From Culex pipiens pallens (Eukaryota > Arthropoda > Insecta > Diptera > Culicidae): a stretch of DNA of 64,000 nucleotides. The position numbers were made by a program, and so were the translations under genes. Shown here piece by piece: positions 32,759 to 44,338 of the stretch (position 1 is the stretch's first letter; each line of letters starts with the position of its first letter). Under the pieces are notes generated by a model, which had not been told where the DNA came from, did not search any database, and was given only the letters and a program-made list of their open reading frames with translations. Location: NCBI RefSeq assembly GCF_016801865.2, contig NC_068937.1, positions 97,983,982-98,047,981 of the forward strand, read 5' to 3'.

Positions 32759-33568
32759 CAACATTAAACATTAAATATTAAACATTAAACATTAAACATT
32801 AAACATTAAACATAAAACATAAAACATTAAACATTAAACATTAAACATTAAACATTAAACATTAAACATTAAACATTAAACATTAAACATTAAACATTAA
32901 ACATTAAACATTAAACATTAAACATTAAACATTAAACATTAAACATTAAACATTAAACATTAAACATTAAACATTAAACATTAAACATTAAACATTAAAC
33001 ATTAAACATTAAACATTAAACATTAAACATTAAACATTAAACATTAAACATTAAACATTAAACATTAAACATTAAACATTAAACATTAAACATTAAACAT
33101 TAAACATTAAACATTAAACATTAAACATTAAACATTAAACATTAAACATTAAACATTAAACATTAAACATTAAACATTAAACATTAAACATTAAACATTA
33201 AACATTAAACATTAAACATTAAACATTAAACATTAAACATTAAACATTAAACATTAAACATTAAACATTAAACATTAAACATTAAACATTAAACATTAAA
33301 CATTAAACATTAAACATTAAACATTAAACATTAAACATTAAACATTAAACATTAAAAATTAAACATTAAACATTAAACATTAAACATTAAACATTAAACA
33401 TTAAACATTAAACATTAAACATTAAACATTAAACATTAAACATTAAACATTAAACATTAAACATTAAACATTAAACATTAAACATTAAACATTAAACATT
33501 AAACATTAAACATTAAACATTAAACATTAAACATTAAACATTAAACATTAAACATTAAATATTAAACA
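32759..33568. repeat. (ATTAAAC)n heptanucleotide satellite, about 115 units
   Basis: About 810 bp of a 7 bp unit, ATTAAAC, nearly uniform in period. A few variant units near the left edge read ATAAAAC, and one single-base variant lies near 33353. It lies downstream of the 3' end of the minus-strand membrane protein gene, about 205 bp beyond the stop codon, and ends where the gene's predicted poly(A) region begins. The plus strand contains ATTAAA in every unit. Not a telomere repeat of the TTAGG type. Confidence 0.95.
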
Positions 33569-33611
33569 TGATTTAATGTTGTTAAAGGATTTCTTTTTTG
33601 CTGTACCAATC

Positions 33612-33622
33612 TTTTTATTTAT
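33612..33622 (-). terminator. Poly(A) signal of the membrane protein gene
   Basis: On the minus strand AAATAAATAAAAAG contains two overlapping AATAAA hexamers about 155 bases after the stop codon. Cleavage would fall about 33590-33600, just before the satellite. Confidence 0.6.
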
Positions 33623-33774
33623 TTAAGCTAGTAAATTCATAACAAAATGAAGGTTACATTTATGAATTGATAAAAACATCAAATTATTAACTGTTTTCAT
33701 TAAAATACGTAAAAATATGTATTAACATTATCAAATAAAAAGGTTCTGGTTTAACTTCACAACAAAACCCTTAA

Positions 33775-33927
33775 TTATTGGTATTCAACGTTGATAACAG
33801 GTGCTCCTTGCCTCGGTTGAACAGACAAATCACTCGCTAGCCAAACTTCCATCTTCGAATTGTAAGTTTGTGTAAAAGTTCCCGAACACAACACCCGAGG
33901 TTCCATTTGCACCACTTGCAATGTTCT
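33775..33927 (-). CDS. Membrane protein of unknown family, exon 4 (last)
   Basis: Fifty codons and a TAA stop (33775-33777) follow an acceptor TTTTTCTAACTGCAG. The exon reads RTLQVVQMEPRVLCSGTFTQ and ends GAPVINVEYQ. It is phase 0 with the preceding exon across a 60 bp intron whose donor is GAG/GTGGGA. It completes the C-terminal domain. The total coding length of the four exons is 912 bases (303 residues plus stop), an exact multiple of three. Confidence 0.8.
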   Translation of the reverse strand, partial: RTLQVVQMEPRVLCSGTFTQTYNSKMEVWLASDLSVQPRQGAPVINVEYQ

Positions 33928-33987
33928 CTGCAGTTAGAAAAATACTGATATTAATCATTTCTAATCATTTTTTTTAATAATTCCCAC

Positions 33988-34248
33988 CTCCTCAACAGTC
34001 CAAAACTGCTTCAGCGAGGCATGTGTGAAGAACTGGTACCGATCCGGACCGACAGCTATGAAGTAACCCTGCAGGCTGTACGGATGGCTCTCCGGCATTA
34101 GGACCCGTCCACAGGAAGCCTCCAGCCGGCGGAACACGAATTTGGCACCCAGGAGGTCAGCCACCAGCTGGTCTGCCCGGTCTCGATTCGTTTGAGCGGT
34201 TTCTTCTCCCGGAGCGAATGCATCTGGACCCAGGGAACTCGATGAATG
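33988..34248 (-). CDS. Membrane protein of unknown family, exon 3
   Basis: Eighty-seven codons, phase 0 at both sides, between acceptor TTTTTTTTGTAAACAG and donor GAGGAG/GTGGGA. It starts HSSSSLGPDAFAPGEE and includes ADQLVADLLGAKFVFRRLEA, then HPYSLQGYFIAVGPDRYQFF and THASLKQFWTVEE. The mix of hydrophobic and charged residues looks like a folded domain. I do not recognise the family. Together with exon 4 it forms residues 167-303. Confidence 0.8.
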
Positions 34249-34957
34249 CTGTTTACAAAAAAAAGGTTATTTTTTCAATTTGTTGAAATTCATTGGTAAT
34301 GAAATAACAACGAAAATTACAAATCAAATCCTAAAACTTGATAAATTGATAAAACAAAAACAATCAATCGCCAAAATGCAAACCGATAATCCCACACAAA
34401 AATTAATTTTCGGTTGAGGTTTTCGACGTTCTGATTGAACACAAATAAACATTTCAAAATAAATAAATACACTCAAAAATTTGCATGCAAACAAAATCGT
34501 GGGCTGCCTTTTTCCACGTTGGTACACACGGTGATGGTGCAAACAAAGTGGTTGAAAATTGATTTTTCCATCCGATTTCCGTGGTCAGAGCAAATTTGAT
34601 TGCATTATGATGAAAACGTGTGTTCGCACGTGGTTGAAAATTATCGCGAAAGTTACATGCCACTGAAATGCGTGGTTTTTGTTCAGATAACCCGAAAATC
34701 AAAATGTTTAATTAACTTTTGTGGTTTAGACCAGTCTACACCAACCAAGAGCATAACTGGTGCTGACAGGTGCTTGACGAATATTTTCCACTCTATTTGA
34801 GTGAGTTACCATAATTCGGTTAGCCATAGTGAAATCAATTTTGGAAATTAATGTGGGAAAAAGTTGATAGTAACAAAATATGTTGTGTTTTAATATGGAT
34901 TCAATGTAGTGCCCCTCGGATGGTATAATAGTATTGCAAGTCTCAAGTTTGTAGGTA
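34249..34957 (-). other. Start of the 5.8 kb intron, unique AT-rich DNA
   Basis: Intron sequence between exons 2 and 3 (34249-40087). No further exon is visible here. Confidence 0.4.
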
Positions 34958-35125
34958 GGGACCATCCATAAACCACGTGGACACTTTTTTGGGAATCTGT
35001 TACCCCCCCCCCCCCCCTCGTGGACAATTGTCCATACAAAAATAAACTTTTTTGTAAGGATCGTGGACAATCGCCAACCCCCCCCCCCCCCCCCTAAGGT
35101 GTCCACGTGGTTTGTGGATGGTCCC
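34958..35125. mobile_element. GGGACCATCC MITE with long cytosine tracts
   Basis: Inverted ends GGGACCATCC(A/C)AAACCACG and CGTGGTTTGTGGATGGTCCC, flanked by GTA (34955-34957 and 35126-35128). Two cytosine runs of 17-19 bases interrupt the stem region, with CTCGTGGACAATTGTCC between. It lies in intron 2 of the membrane protein gene. No coding capacity. Confidence 0.85.
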
Positions 35126-35128
35126 GTA

Positions 35129-36671
35129 GCAGAATTCTAGGAATTGTGACATCAGTTTGTACGATTGTCGCTTTCTTTCGTCTTCCGATCGTCGTCCGGA
35201 ACAGACGTTCTAAGTTGGTCTTCAGTAGAGTGTTGAACAGAAGTGTAACAACAAAATCATGCAAGAACAAGGTCGGAATCAATTTAAAATAATTTTGGCA
35301 AAAAAACGAGACTTATAACAATCACAAGTATTGTAAAGCTTTTGTTGACAATAATCTAGTAGTTTTTGGTATGTTTGTGCTTGTTCGGTACAAGAAAAGT
35401 GCCATCACCAAAGAAAAACTATAAGTTTTTCAACCTTAAATTTGAATGACTTTGGGTGTTTGAATTTTCTCCCAGAACATTTCATTTCCCTATGCAGGTC
35501 CCTAATAGAAACTCTATGTTAGATAATCTGTATACCTTGATCGTACGTCGCTTTTGACGTTCCGAGAATACCTAACGCGTTTTCATGTTCAAGCTTGAAT
35601 TAAAAAAATTCAAGAGCACGAAATGTAAACAAAATACCACAAAGGAAGAATCAGAAAATTTCACATTATTTATATTTTTGACATTAAAAATACAACGCAT
35701 ATTTGCTAAGTAATCGTCTCTCAAAAATTGTACGATATTTCGATGAACAGAAACTCTCATTTGTAATGCTATTTTTCAGAGGCTGTATCGCAGCAGCCAT
35801 TGGTTAAATCTTCAATGTCATCAAAATGTCATTAAAGCAAATTTATAGGAAATTTTCTGATCCCTTCGAAAAAAAAAATTGAATGATTTAGCATGGCAAA
35901 AAATAATTTCACGGTATACCAATAACGAGACAGCGGAATTTTACGGTGATTTCACGGTACCGTCATCAGGGTTGACATTGGGTCTGGGTGGTGAGATTGG
36001 GTCATACAAATTTCAGACCAAATGTCCATAATGGTCCCACCCTGTTTATGGTTCTCAAAAATTGCTTGAATAAATACAAATTCTGTTATTTAAAATAATT
36101 TTGTACAGAAAAATAACTGCTGCAAATAGCAACAGTCCAAGGCAACGAGTATTTCTTGCACTATATTCTATGAATTTGACCTTATTGCACACTTTGCACC
36201 AAACTATCCACCCTTGCAAATCATATCTGCACACCAAAAATTTGCACACTTGAAATCCTACCTCTTCTCCCCCCCGCTCGCCTAGAGTGGTGCGTGTCTC
36301 GACTGAGCTTTGCTGCTTTCGAACACTTTAGAACAGTTTCAAACTAGGGTGTGTGTCTTAGACAGTTTTTTTCTGCTGTAGTTTGAGGTGTGCACTTTGT
36401 TGGAGAGGTTTCCACAAGTTGCACGATTGTCTAAAATTCGCTGAAATCCGCAATAAGAAATCTAGGATTCAAATAAAACATCTAAAACGAAGCTAATCTT
36501 AAATAACTTTTTTTTTAAAGTAAAATCTGAAAAAACATTATAAAATATTTTATTTCAGTTTAAATAGTTTTCATTAAAAAGGAAATTCTGAGTACCTACT
36601 TCTGAAAAGTTTATTTAAAAATCCATAGTTATCAATTTGGGTATCTTTTGGTATTGATTACTCAAAAAAAC
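35129..36671. other. Intronic unique DNA
   Basis: No exon, repeat boundary or RNA gene recognised. A diverged copy of mosquito MITE text (GGGTGGTGAGATTGGG) is present near 35990. Confidence 0.3.
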
Positions 36672-37430
36672 GTTACTTAATCCACCTTAAGGTGGTTGGT
36701 GCCTTCCTCGCATTCATGTTGTATTTTAGGTTGTATTTACAAATTAATTTAAGAGTTTTTTTTATTTTTTTCATTTATTTTTTATAATTATTGGTTTTAC
36801 TTGAACAGCAATTTTGAATTCTTTTTTTCACCAACTCTCCAAAATAAAGGAGAAAAGTCCCATGAGTTATATATTTCAGAAAAAAGTTCGTGTAAATCTT
36901 TGTCGAGACAAAATGATGCAGCAACATAATTAATACAGATTTTTTCCAGAAGAGACGCAGACACTGCTTAAGCAATGTGGCAACCGGGCGATACGCATGC
37001 AAGGGGGTGTGGCTGCCAATCCCCCGCATGGTCAAACCAAAATTCCTACGCATGCTGCGCGACTCTCGCGCGTAAGCAAAAAGATCCGGCCTTTGAGGTT
37101 ATGCAAAAATCACCCTTTTTTGTAGCTACAAAAAAACTTTTTCTTGGCATAACTTTAAAAGTACTTCATTAAACAGAATAAAATTTAATAGGGTCTTAGG
37201 GGACCCCAAAACGAACAGAATAAGGCGGATCCGGCCAAAATCGGTTCAGCCAGTTCTGAGATAATCGTGTGGAAAAAAAATCATGTCTACACACATCCCC
37301 ACAGACATTTGTTCAGAATTTGATTCTGAGTCGATAGGTATACGTGAAGGTATATCTAGGAGTTGTATTTAAGAAGTTCATTTTTCGAGTGATTTTATAG
37401 CCTTGCCTCAGTGAGGTGAGGAAGGCAAAA
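36672..37430 (-). mobile_element. CTTCCTCAC element, inverted copy
   Basis: Starts TTACTTAATCCACC and ends GTGAGGTGAGGAAGGC, inverted with respect to 22141-23055. It lies in intron 2. Confidence 0.75.
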
Positions 37431-37439
37431 ACTAAAATA

Positions 37440-37575
37440 AACTCATAAGGCTTCATCCATAAAGTACGTCACGCTCTAGGGGGGGGGGGGAGGGGGGGTT
37501 TTCGCAAGCGTGACAAATTGTGACGAGGGGGGAGAGGGGGGGGGGTCAATGAGACCGTGAAGTCACGCTAGAATC
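37440..37575. mobile_element. Guanine-tract MITE
   Basis: Starts CTTCATCCATAAAGTACGTC and contains guanine runs of up to about 13 bases near 37480-37500 and near 37530-37553. The ATCCATAAAGTACGTCACGC end is a mosquito MITE text I recognise. The boundary on the right is inferred. The runs could form G-quadruplexes. Confidence 0.6.
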
Positions 37576-37582
37576 TTGAATA

Positions 37583-37817
37583 CCGTAAACTGGGGTGACT
37601 TTGATAGCCCGGGGTGACATTGATAGAAATTTGATTTGGCCACTTATTTTGATACATCCAATCTAACAGTCTCATTTATGCATATATGTTCGATAATAAG
37701 CTATCCCTTAATGCTTACATACTCAAAATTCTCAAAAATGTTTAGATATTAATTTGACGGGCATTTGAAAAACCTATCAAAGTCACCCCGGGCTATCATA
37801 GTCACCCCAGTTTACGG
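37583..37817. mobile_element. 235 bp MITE, CCGTAAACTGGGGTGAC ends
   Basis: Inverted ends CCGTAAACTGGGGTGAC... and its complement, flanked by TA on both sides (37581-37582 and 37818-37819). Tc1/mariner-type structure. Non-coding. Confidence 0.85.
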
Positions 37818-37834
37818 TACTGCAAATTCGAATG

Positions 37835-38785
37835 TGCGACAAAAGGTCGAAAGACATAAGGTCGAATGGACGAAAGGTCGAATGCCAAAAGGTTGAAAGA
37901 TATAAGGTCGAATTGACAAAAGGTTGAAAGTGGACAAAAGGTCGAATGGACAAAACGTCGAAAGGACCAAACGTCGAAAGGACAAAAGGTCGAATGTAAA
38001 AAATAGAATAAATAATTATAATTATAAACTTCTAAAAAATTCTGGAATTGTTTTTTTTTCATACAAACAATTCTGATTTTCTTGTTTGTCGTAATATTTT
38101 TGTAAGTTCTTCCAAAAAAAGTTCGACTTCTAAAATATTTTTTAAAGTTTTAATTAATTTAAAAAAAACTGATTCTTGACTGTCGTAATGTCGAATTTTT
38201 CCATTGTTTCAAAAACTAGCGGTACTTAAATACTTTTTCTTAAATATGTATGTTTTTTTTTTATTTATAAAAATTGTTGGAATATTTTAGAGACTTTTAC
38301 ATTCTTTCAAATTTAAATAGTCTCTAAAAATGAAAAAGTCTCGCTTTTTAAATATTTTTGGAGGTTTCCTATCCTTTTGCAATCATTCTTTCATGGTCAC
38401 AAAAGATCCTAAGAAAAATCTGACCTCAAAAACATAGCTGTGTATATAAAAAAAACGATCGTATTTATTTATATTTTTCAAGATAAACCCCCCCTAACCC
38501 CCCCCCCCCTTTCAAAAAGTCACCAACAGTCCGGGGGTAAGTTTATATTCAGAAGAACTCTAAATTTTTAACATTATACAAGTGAAAGTAAATAAAAGCG
38601 TTCAAATCAATACTATTTTTTTTTTAGGCTCAAATCAAAAGTTTTGTTTTGTAATTTTTTTTTAATTCGACCTTTTGTCCTTTCGACGTTTTGTCGATTC
38701 GACCTTTTTTCCATTTGACCTTTTGTCCACTTTCGACCTTTTGTCCATTCGACCTTATGTCTTTCGACCATTTGTCATACATTCT
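37835..38785. mobile_element. Inverted arrays of a short GTCGAA repeat
   Basis: The left block (37835-37998) and right block (about 38663-38785) are each about ten copies of a 13-16 bp unit of the form ACAAAAGGTCGAAAG, in opposite orientation. Unit variants carry ACATAAG, ACGAAAG and AAACGTC. The intervening 660 bp is AT-rich with a cytosine run near 38488-38510. This looks like an element with repeated ends, possibly a foldback. Non-coding. Confidence 0.6.
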
Positions 38786-38973
38786 GCAAATTCAGTCTTA
38801 AAATATTAACAAAAAAATCGTTTAATGTTTGATAAACTTAACTGATAAATCAAACACAACTTTTAAATGATAGATTTATATGCTTAAATCATCTGATTTT
38901 CATAAAAAAAAACTATTGATGGTGATTTCTGCCACTACAACATTCAACAAATAGAAAAAAATCAAAACGCAAA
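38786..38973. other. AT-rich spacer
   Basis: Nothing recognised. Confidence 0.3.
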
Positions 38974-39330
38974 CTTGCCTTCCTCACATTAATATACTCT
39001 TGAGAGGGTTGTCAGATTTTCATCCTATTGCACTCATTGGAAAGGTCTTTTGATTACACATCTAACGATGGGTCGCAAGGACATCATTTGCATCAAAATA
39101 TCTGAGATTCGGCTTCAAAAAAGTGTATAATGAACACTTAAGTGCTCATAACTTTTGATAGGGTTGTCAGATCTTCAATCTTTTGGATTAATTTTAATTA
39201 CCCATCCAACGATGGGTCGCATGACAGATCCGGACAACATTGTCATCAAAATATTTAAGATCTGGCCCCTGAAATAAACATAAACTTTGAAAAATATTTG
39301 CAACGGCCTTATCAACAAAAAAAAAAAAAA
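38974..39330 (-). mobile_element. Fragment of the CTTCCTCAC element
   Basis: Starts CTTGCCTTCCTCACATT and contains GGGTTGTCAGATCTTCAATC; truncated. A further fragment at about 39508-39640 resembles a mosquito MITE end (GAGCGTTCTTTTATTAC). Confidence 0.55.
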
Positions 39331-40087
39331 CAATTTTAGGTGGCTATAACTAAAAAACGGTGCATGAAATCAAAAGTTATGTGGAGAACTGTACGATTGC
39401 AATTTTAGTTTAACATCTAAAATAAGGTAAAATAATGTTTGTTTCCACTTATTTAAAATCAAGATTTTTTCGAAAAGTTGGCCACCTTGTCAAAAGATTT
39501 TTTACTAACCAAGGGAGCGTTCTTTTATTACTTAACGCAACAATAATGGTTTTTTGGAGCCCCTCCTCCCATTCGTAACAAAATTTCCATACAAATTATA
39601 AAAATAAAAACTTTCTCCACCCGCGAAAGAAATAGGAGGCGAAACACGCAAAAAGAAAATCGCTCCTGAACTTCTGGAATAAAATCAATCAGCTGAAGAT
39701 TTGTTGTGAATTTCCTTGTTAAAACTTCTTAAATTAATTTATTTAGTTCTGTTTACACACATTGCCCATCTACCTACAAAAAGTGACAGGACATTTTTCG
39801 ACGTGTGATGTTACACCAGCAAGTGTAGTAGTGAAATAATCAAAATGATGATTTTTTCAAATTCATTCCCATTTAAAACTCAAATGCAAAGCGCCAGCAC
39901 CTGTTACTCATATTTGGGATTTGGGCTCAGTATGCCCACCGGAACAAACCCCTGAATGCCCGCCAAAAATTCATTTTTGTTACACTCTCATGTAAACTGT
40001 AAAAATATACTCCGATCACAACAATGCAAGCAAAACACATCTCGCAATCACACCGAAGTACAAAAGTAATTTCAAAATCAAACATAC

Positions 40088-40559
40088 CACCGCTCGCAAC
40101 GATTTCCGACTCTCGTTCATCACATTCAGCACGTACCGGGTGTCGGTGGCCTCGTCCTCGGTATTACTGTACCGGCCCGGATACCTGTCCTCCTCCTCCT
40201 CCCGGTCACTCTCGCCAATCCGAGTCAACAGTTTGGATAGCTCATCGTCACTTCTGCCACGCTTCGAGTCCGGATCCTCCTCTTCCAACTCCTCACTCCC
40301 GCTCCCGCTCGTCGTATTGGCCTGGGTCGGGCTGATGGTCGTTAGTTGCACCTGTCGCTGCACCAACGTTGAACCCCGTAATAATCCCTGCCGTTGCAGG
40401 CGAAGATCGTACTCGTCCAGGTCCGTTTCGTTCTCCAAGCCGTCCTCGGACTTGGGCCTCGGCCGGTCCCAGGGTTCGAAGGTCCGGTTTAGGAACTGCC
40501 AGCAGCACATGCAAGGATACACCAGGAAAAGAACCAGATTCGACAGAAATCTTGCGCAA
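40088..40559 (-). CDS. Membrane protein of unknown family, exon 2
   Basis: Begins with TTGCGC after an acceptor rich in pyrimidines (CTCCGTCGCACGTGTCTCGTTGCAG) and ends at donor GCGGTG/GTATGT. It reads CARFLSNLVLFLVYPCMCCW after the junction, a single membrane segment followed by clustered cysteines that could be palmitoylated. Then come LNRTFEPWDRPRPKSEDGLE, a long acidic and low-complexity stretch including SGSGSEELEEEDPDSK and EEEEDRYPGRY, and MNESRKSLRAV. The codon phase (2 at the start, 0 at the end) matches exon 1 and exon 3. The shadow frame on the plus strand is not used. Confidence 0.8.
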
Positions 40560-40949
40560 CTGCAACGAGACACGTGCGACGGAGAAAAGGGTGTGAGGAT
40601 TTGTGCACACGGACACATTTGCTGAGAAGGTTCATAACGGTTCAACGTGTTGGGGCCACCGGTCGGTACGGTGGGGTTACTGTCTTTGGCTAGAGTCGAT
40701 GTAGGCGGGGTGTTGACTGTATCAAGGGATGTTTACTTTTTACACATGAGTTCAGTGAAGCTTACATTGTAGAAGCGGTGCATTACAACCACAACAAAGT
40801 AAATTTATTGAGCTTTGATTCTGTGAAACATTCATGATCAGATCTTTACCGAAACGCAAGTTTTTTTTCACAACTCAAAAATGTCGTTGTTTGGTCCAAT
40901 ACAATACCCGTTGGCCAGCTGCGAAATTATGGGAATGCAAATGGATTTC
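40560..40949 (-). other. Start of intron 1
   Basis: Minus-strand sequence upstream of exon 2 also stays open to about 40715, reading ...NPTVPTGGPNTLNRYEPSQQ. The donor phase of exon 1 instead selects the acceptor at 40560, so this stretch is taken as intronic. An alternative start or longer exon cannot be excluded. Confidence 0.35.
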
Positions 40950-41175
40950 TTTTGTATTTGTTAGGCTGAAACTTTTTGTGGGCATTCCCAAAGACCAAAG
41001 AAGGCATTTTGCATATTTTTTTCGTCCATACAATTTTGACAGCAATCCATACAAAAAGGTGTATTATTCGAAAATGTGTACCTTATGAAGTGAGTTTCTG
41101 TCTGATCGATTCTGTCTTGAGCAAAGTTATTGTACTAACACTCTTGGGTAGTTCTCTACGATCTTGCAATATTTT
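40950..41175. mobile_element. Diverged fragment of the GAGCAATTCTC foldback family
   Basis: Matches an arm of the palindromic family, for example GGCTGAAACTTTTT and TCCATACAATTTTGACAGC, and ends GGGTAGTTCTCTACG. It lies in intron 1. Confidence 0.6.
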
Positions 41176-41245
41176 TAAAGCAACTTTTAATTTTAATTTT
41201 TGGATTTGAATGAAACTTTGTCTATGCATTTCCTAAGTCAAAAGT

Positions 41246-42414
41246 AGAGCGTTCGATTTCCCGTCACGGGAAATTTTTTTTCCGGGAATCCCCGGGATTT
41301 CCCGGAAACAAAACATTTCCCGTTTCCCGGAAAATTTGTAAATTTCTCGGGAATTCCCAAAATTCTAGAGGAATTATACATTTTCTTTACTCTTTTGAAC
41401 CAATTTTTAAAAATTTGCAGAAAAATATGAAAGAACTTAAAAGAATTTTAATCAATTCAATTTATTGTTAATATTGAATTGATCAGATGGTAAGAAAATT
41501 TCATGGTATGTTATTTCTGAAACATTCAAAACTGAAAATAGATTTCGTTTACTGAAAATAAACTGTTACAATTAAAAAAGATATCTAACACCTTCCTGCC
41601 AAAGCAAAATTGAGTTTTTTTTAACGTTTTTGTTTACCATGATCATGATCAAATTGAATGAAAATTGAATTGGTATCAATGAATGTTTGTGCTTTGAGAA
41701 TTCATTTATTAAGCTGGGTGACAAATAAAACCACTTTAAAAATCATTGAAAAACTACATGCATCGTATTATTGAAAGGTGCCTAAAGAAAGCAAACATAT
41801 TTTAAAAACTTGCCGCAAATATTTGAAAACAAGAGAGGTTAGATTTTCAAGGAAACACAAAAGCTTTACTGTTTTGTGTATGAACTGAAACCAGTATGAG
41901 TTGTTCTAGAAAAAGAAATTTGTCATGAAAAACATAATTTCTGAATGATTGTTTTTTTTTTCATTTAAAATTTAAAGTGTCAATGTTAATGTTAATCATA
42001 CTCTTTCATCCTGTCACAGAAGCAAGTTTAAAAGCAATTTTATGGTTGTGGAGTATGGATTCACTTTACTCATTGTCCAATGGATGTGTCCATACACTTT
42101 GATAAAATAAATACATCTTAGTAAATTTACCAGAGATCATTTTTTGATTGATTGTACGATTTGAAATTATGTATTTTCATGAAATTGTAGGATGTTTAAC
42201 ATTCAGTTAAGCTATTAATTGATCTTTACACTTATTTTAATCATAAAAGTCACTGTCCTATAAAAAGTCGCTGTTGTAAAATATTCATATGAACCAAGAT
42301 CAGAACAATTTTCAATAAATTTAAATTTCCCGGGAATTCCCGGGATATCCCGGGAAATGGTTGAAAATTTCTCGTTTTCCGGGAATTTTGTAACCCCGGG
42401 AAATTGGACGCTCT
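41246..42414 (+). mobile_element. CCCGGG-ended element, type 1, complete
   Basis: Ends AGAGCGTTCGATTTCCC and GGGAAATTGGACGCTCT are imperfect inverted repeats. Inside each end lies a cluster of CCCGGGAATTCCCGGG-like palindromes. The core (about 900 bp) is AT-rich and non-coding. It matches 7051-8099 inverted, and the two halves seen at 48735-48946 and 51430-52093. Confidence 0.75.
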
Positions 42415-42424
42415 CGTCAAACGA

Positions 42425-43750
42425 AGTCATTTTGCATCTTTAGTTTTTCCATACAAGTATCCATACAATTTTGGGGACTGGTCATACAAAATGGGTATGC
42501 AAATATTCGAAAAAATCTGTTACTTTTGAAGGAATTGTTTGATCGACTTGGTGTCTTCGGCAAAGTTGTCGGTATTGATGAGTCTACTAAAAAAAGGGGT
42601 ACACGGAAAAAAATGCCGATTTTTAAATTATGTTTTTTTTCACAAAAAAAAAACTAATTTCCCAGCATCAATATTTTTTATTTTTTGATTATTTTTTATT
42701 TATTTCAGGAGGAACCGCAACTTTTGAGCCATCGAGAAGTATGGACCATATTTTTTGAAATTTCAGTAAATTTGTTTTAATTCAGTTTTTAATATAAAAT
42801 CAACTTTGCATTAAAACAGATTTTTTGATAAAGTGCACCATTTTCAAGATATAGCCACTTATAATTTAATTTTAACTGAAAAAATCCAGTTTTTTTAAAA
42901 TAGTGTCCATGATTTTGATTGTCCATTGCTGAAAATATTTTTTCGAAATGTTCAGAAAATTTCCAATAAAATTGCCTAAAAGACATGGAAAATTGGACCT
43001 TTGGTTGCTGAAATACAGCTAACAAAAGAAACAAGAAATTAATGTTTTCAAGTCTCATCCAAACATTTCCACATTTTCTAATACTCTGTAACTAATGGTC
43101 AAATTTTCAATGTTGAAAATGAAACATTTTTGAAATTTTATGATATTAAAAAAATCAATTCTGGAATCAAGACTAACATTTTAAAACATTTCAACATTCA
43201 ATATTTCGCAAATTTGAAATTTTAGTATTGGTTCCAATTTTTCTAATTTGTTTTACTTGAAGTTGTCATCTTAAAATACCTAAAATTACAATAAAAAAAT
43301 TATAGCAAGATCTATTTTGCAATTTTTTAATAAAATGTACCGTTTTGAAGTTAAAGCCACTTTTTGGTATTTATTTTCGATTTCTTTTTTTTTACATTTT
43401 AAAAATACTTCTTGAAAGAAAAGAAACTAAAAAAAAACATATTTTTGAAAAGCTGAGAAAATTTCATATGAATTTTTATCTGGAATTTTGACAATCGGCA
43501 ATTAGTTGCTGAGGTACAGCCTCACAAAGAATTCGAATTGATGCATGAATTTCTCTTAGTGTCACCTAATTAGCCTGTAATTTTCAACTGATGATATCTC
43601 GGAAAATATTGGTTCGATTTTCAATGTTAAAGCACAGACAGTTTGTCTGTGGTTAAAGGTTGAAACATAGCGACATTTTCTGATCTTCTCAATAAAAAGA
43701 TATCAAAATTTTAAAATCAAGCATGTCTTTTGAAATGGTCTTAAAATTGA
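42425..43750. mobile_element. Diverged foldback arm, left of the first exon
   Basis: A degraded arm of the GAGCAATTCTC family, with CCATACAATTTTGGGG, GGTGTCTTCGGCAAAGTTGT and GGGTACACGGAAAAAAATG. It is the inverted counterpart of 46050-46645, so the two arms flank the promoter and first exon of the membrane protein gene. Confidence 0.55.
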
Positions 43751-43871
43751 TAACTTTCCTTATTTCATGTTTTCGACTGAGTTATAATTTTTTTTGCAAT
43801 ATTTTTATTGAAAAGATCAGAAATTTTCGCAAAAATTTTCAATGTTTATATTTGTATGTAGGTTGTATTTA

Positions 43872-44338
43872 TACACCCAAACGGCGATCACATGATTGTG
43901 ATGCATGGCGGCATGAAAGTATATCAGAATCTGCATGAAAACTGTCCTAATGCTTTTTTTGCGATATAGGGGTATGACATTTTTGCCAGTTACCGACAAT
44001 TATCGACATTACCGACGGCTTTTTGGTTGTATTGCACAAAAAAAAACCTTGATAGAACGAGGATTGAACCACCAACTTCTTGGTTATTGATCCGACACGC
44101 TACCACCGCGCCATGGACGCTTGATGAAATGTGAGTGAAAGAGCACCAACATATTCTTCTCTTTGAAGTGTTCCTCGGGGACGATTATATGTGTTGGTGA
44201 GAACTGCAGATCGCTGAAATGTTTACAGGCGGACAAAAATGTTCTACGGGCTTGGTGCAAAAAATGTTATAAAATGTGACATTTTCTGCAGCAAATCCAC
44301 TGTTGCAGATTTTGTGATATATTTTTCCTTTGGGTGTA
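43872..44338 (-). mobile_element. TIR element carrying a tRNA-like box, copy 3
   Basis: Ends TACACCCAAACGG and TTTGGGTGTA, flanked by TTTA on both sides (43868-43871 and 44339-44342), a 4 bp target duplication. The minus-strand tRNA-like stretch (44050-44120) keeps the A box and GGTTCAATCC B box. It lies in intron 1. Confidence 0.85.

Noticed and set aside
32759..33568. CRISPR array or telomeric repeat
   Set aside because: The 7 bp units are contiguous with no spacers, and the unit is ATTAAAC, not the insect TTAGG. It is a satellite.
40024..40625. Plus-strand frames over the membrane protein exon
   Set aside because: They are the opposite-strand shadow of exon 2; the splice signals and phase support only the minus strand.
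43817..43999. Conserved short frame MSVTGKNVIPLYRKK (also at 17108)
   Set aside because: It lies in the end of the tRNA-like TIR element and recurs because the element does; it is not a gene.
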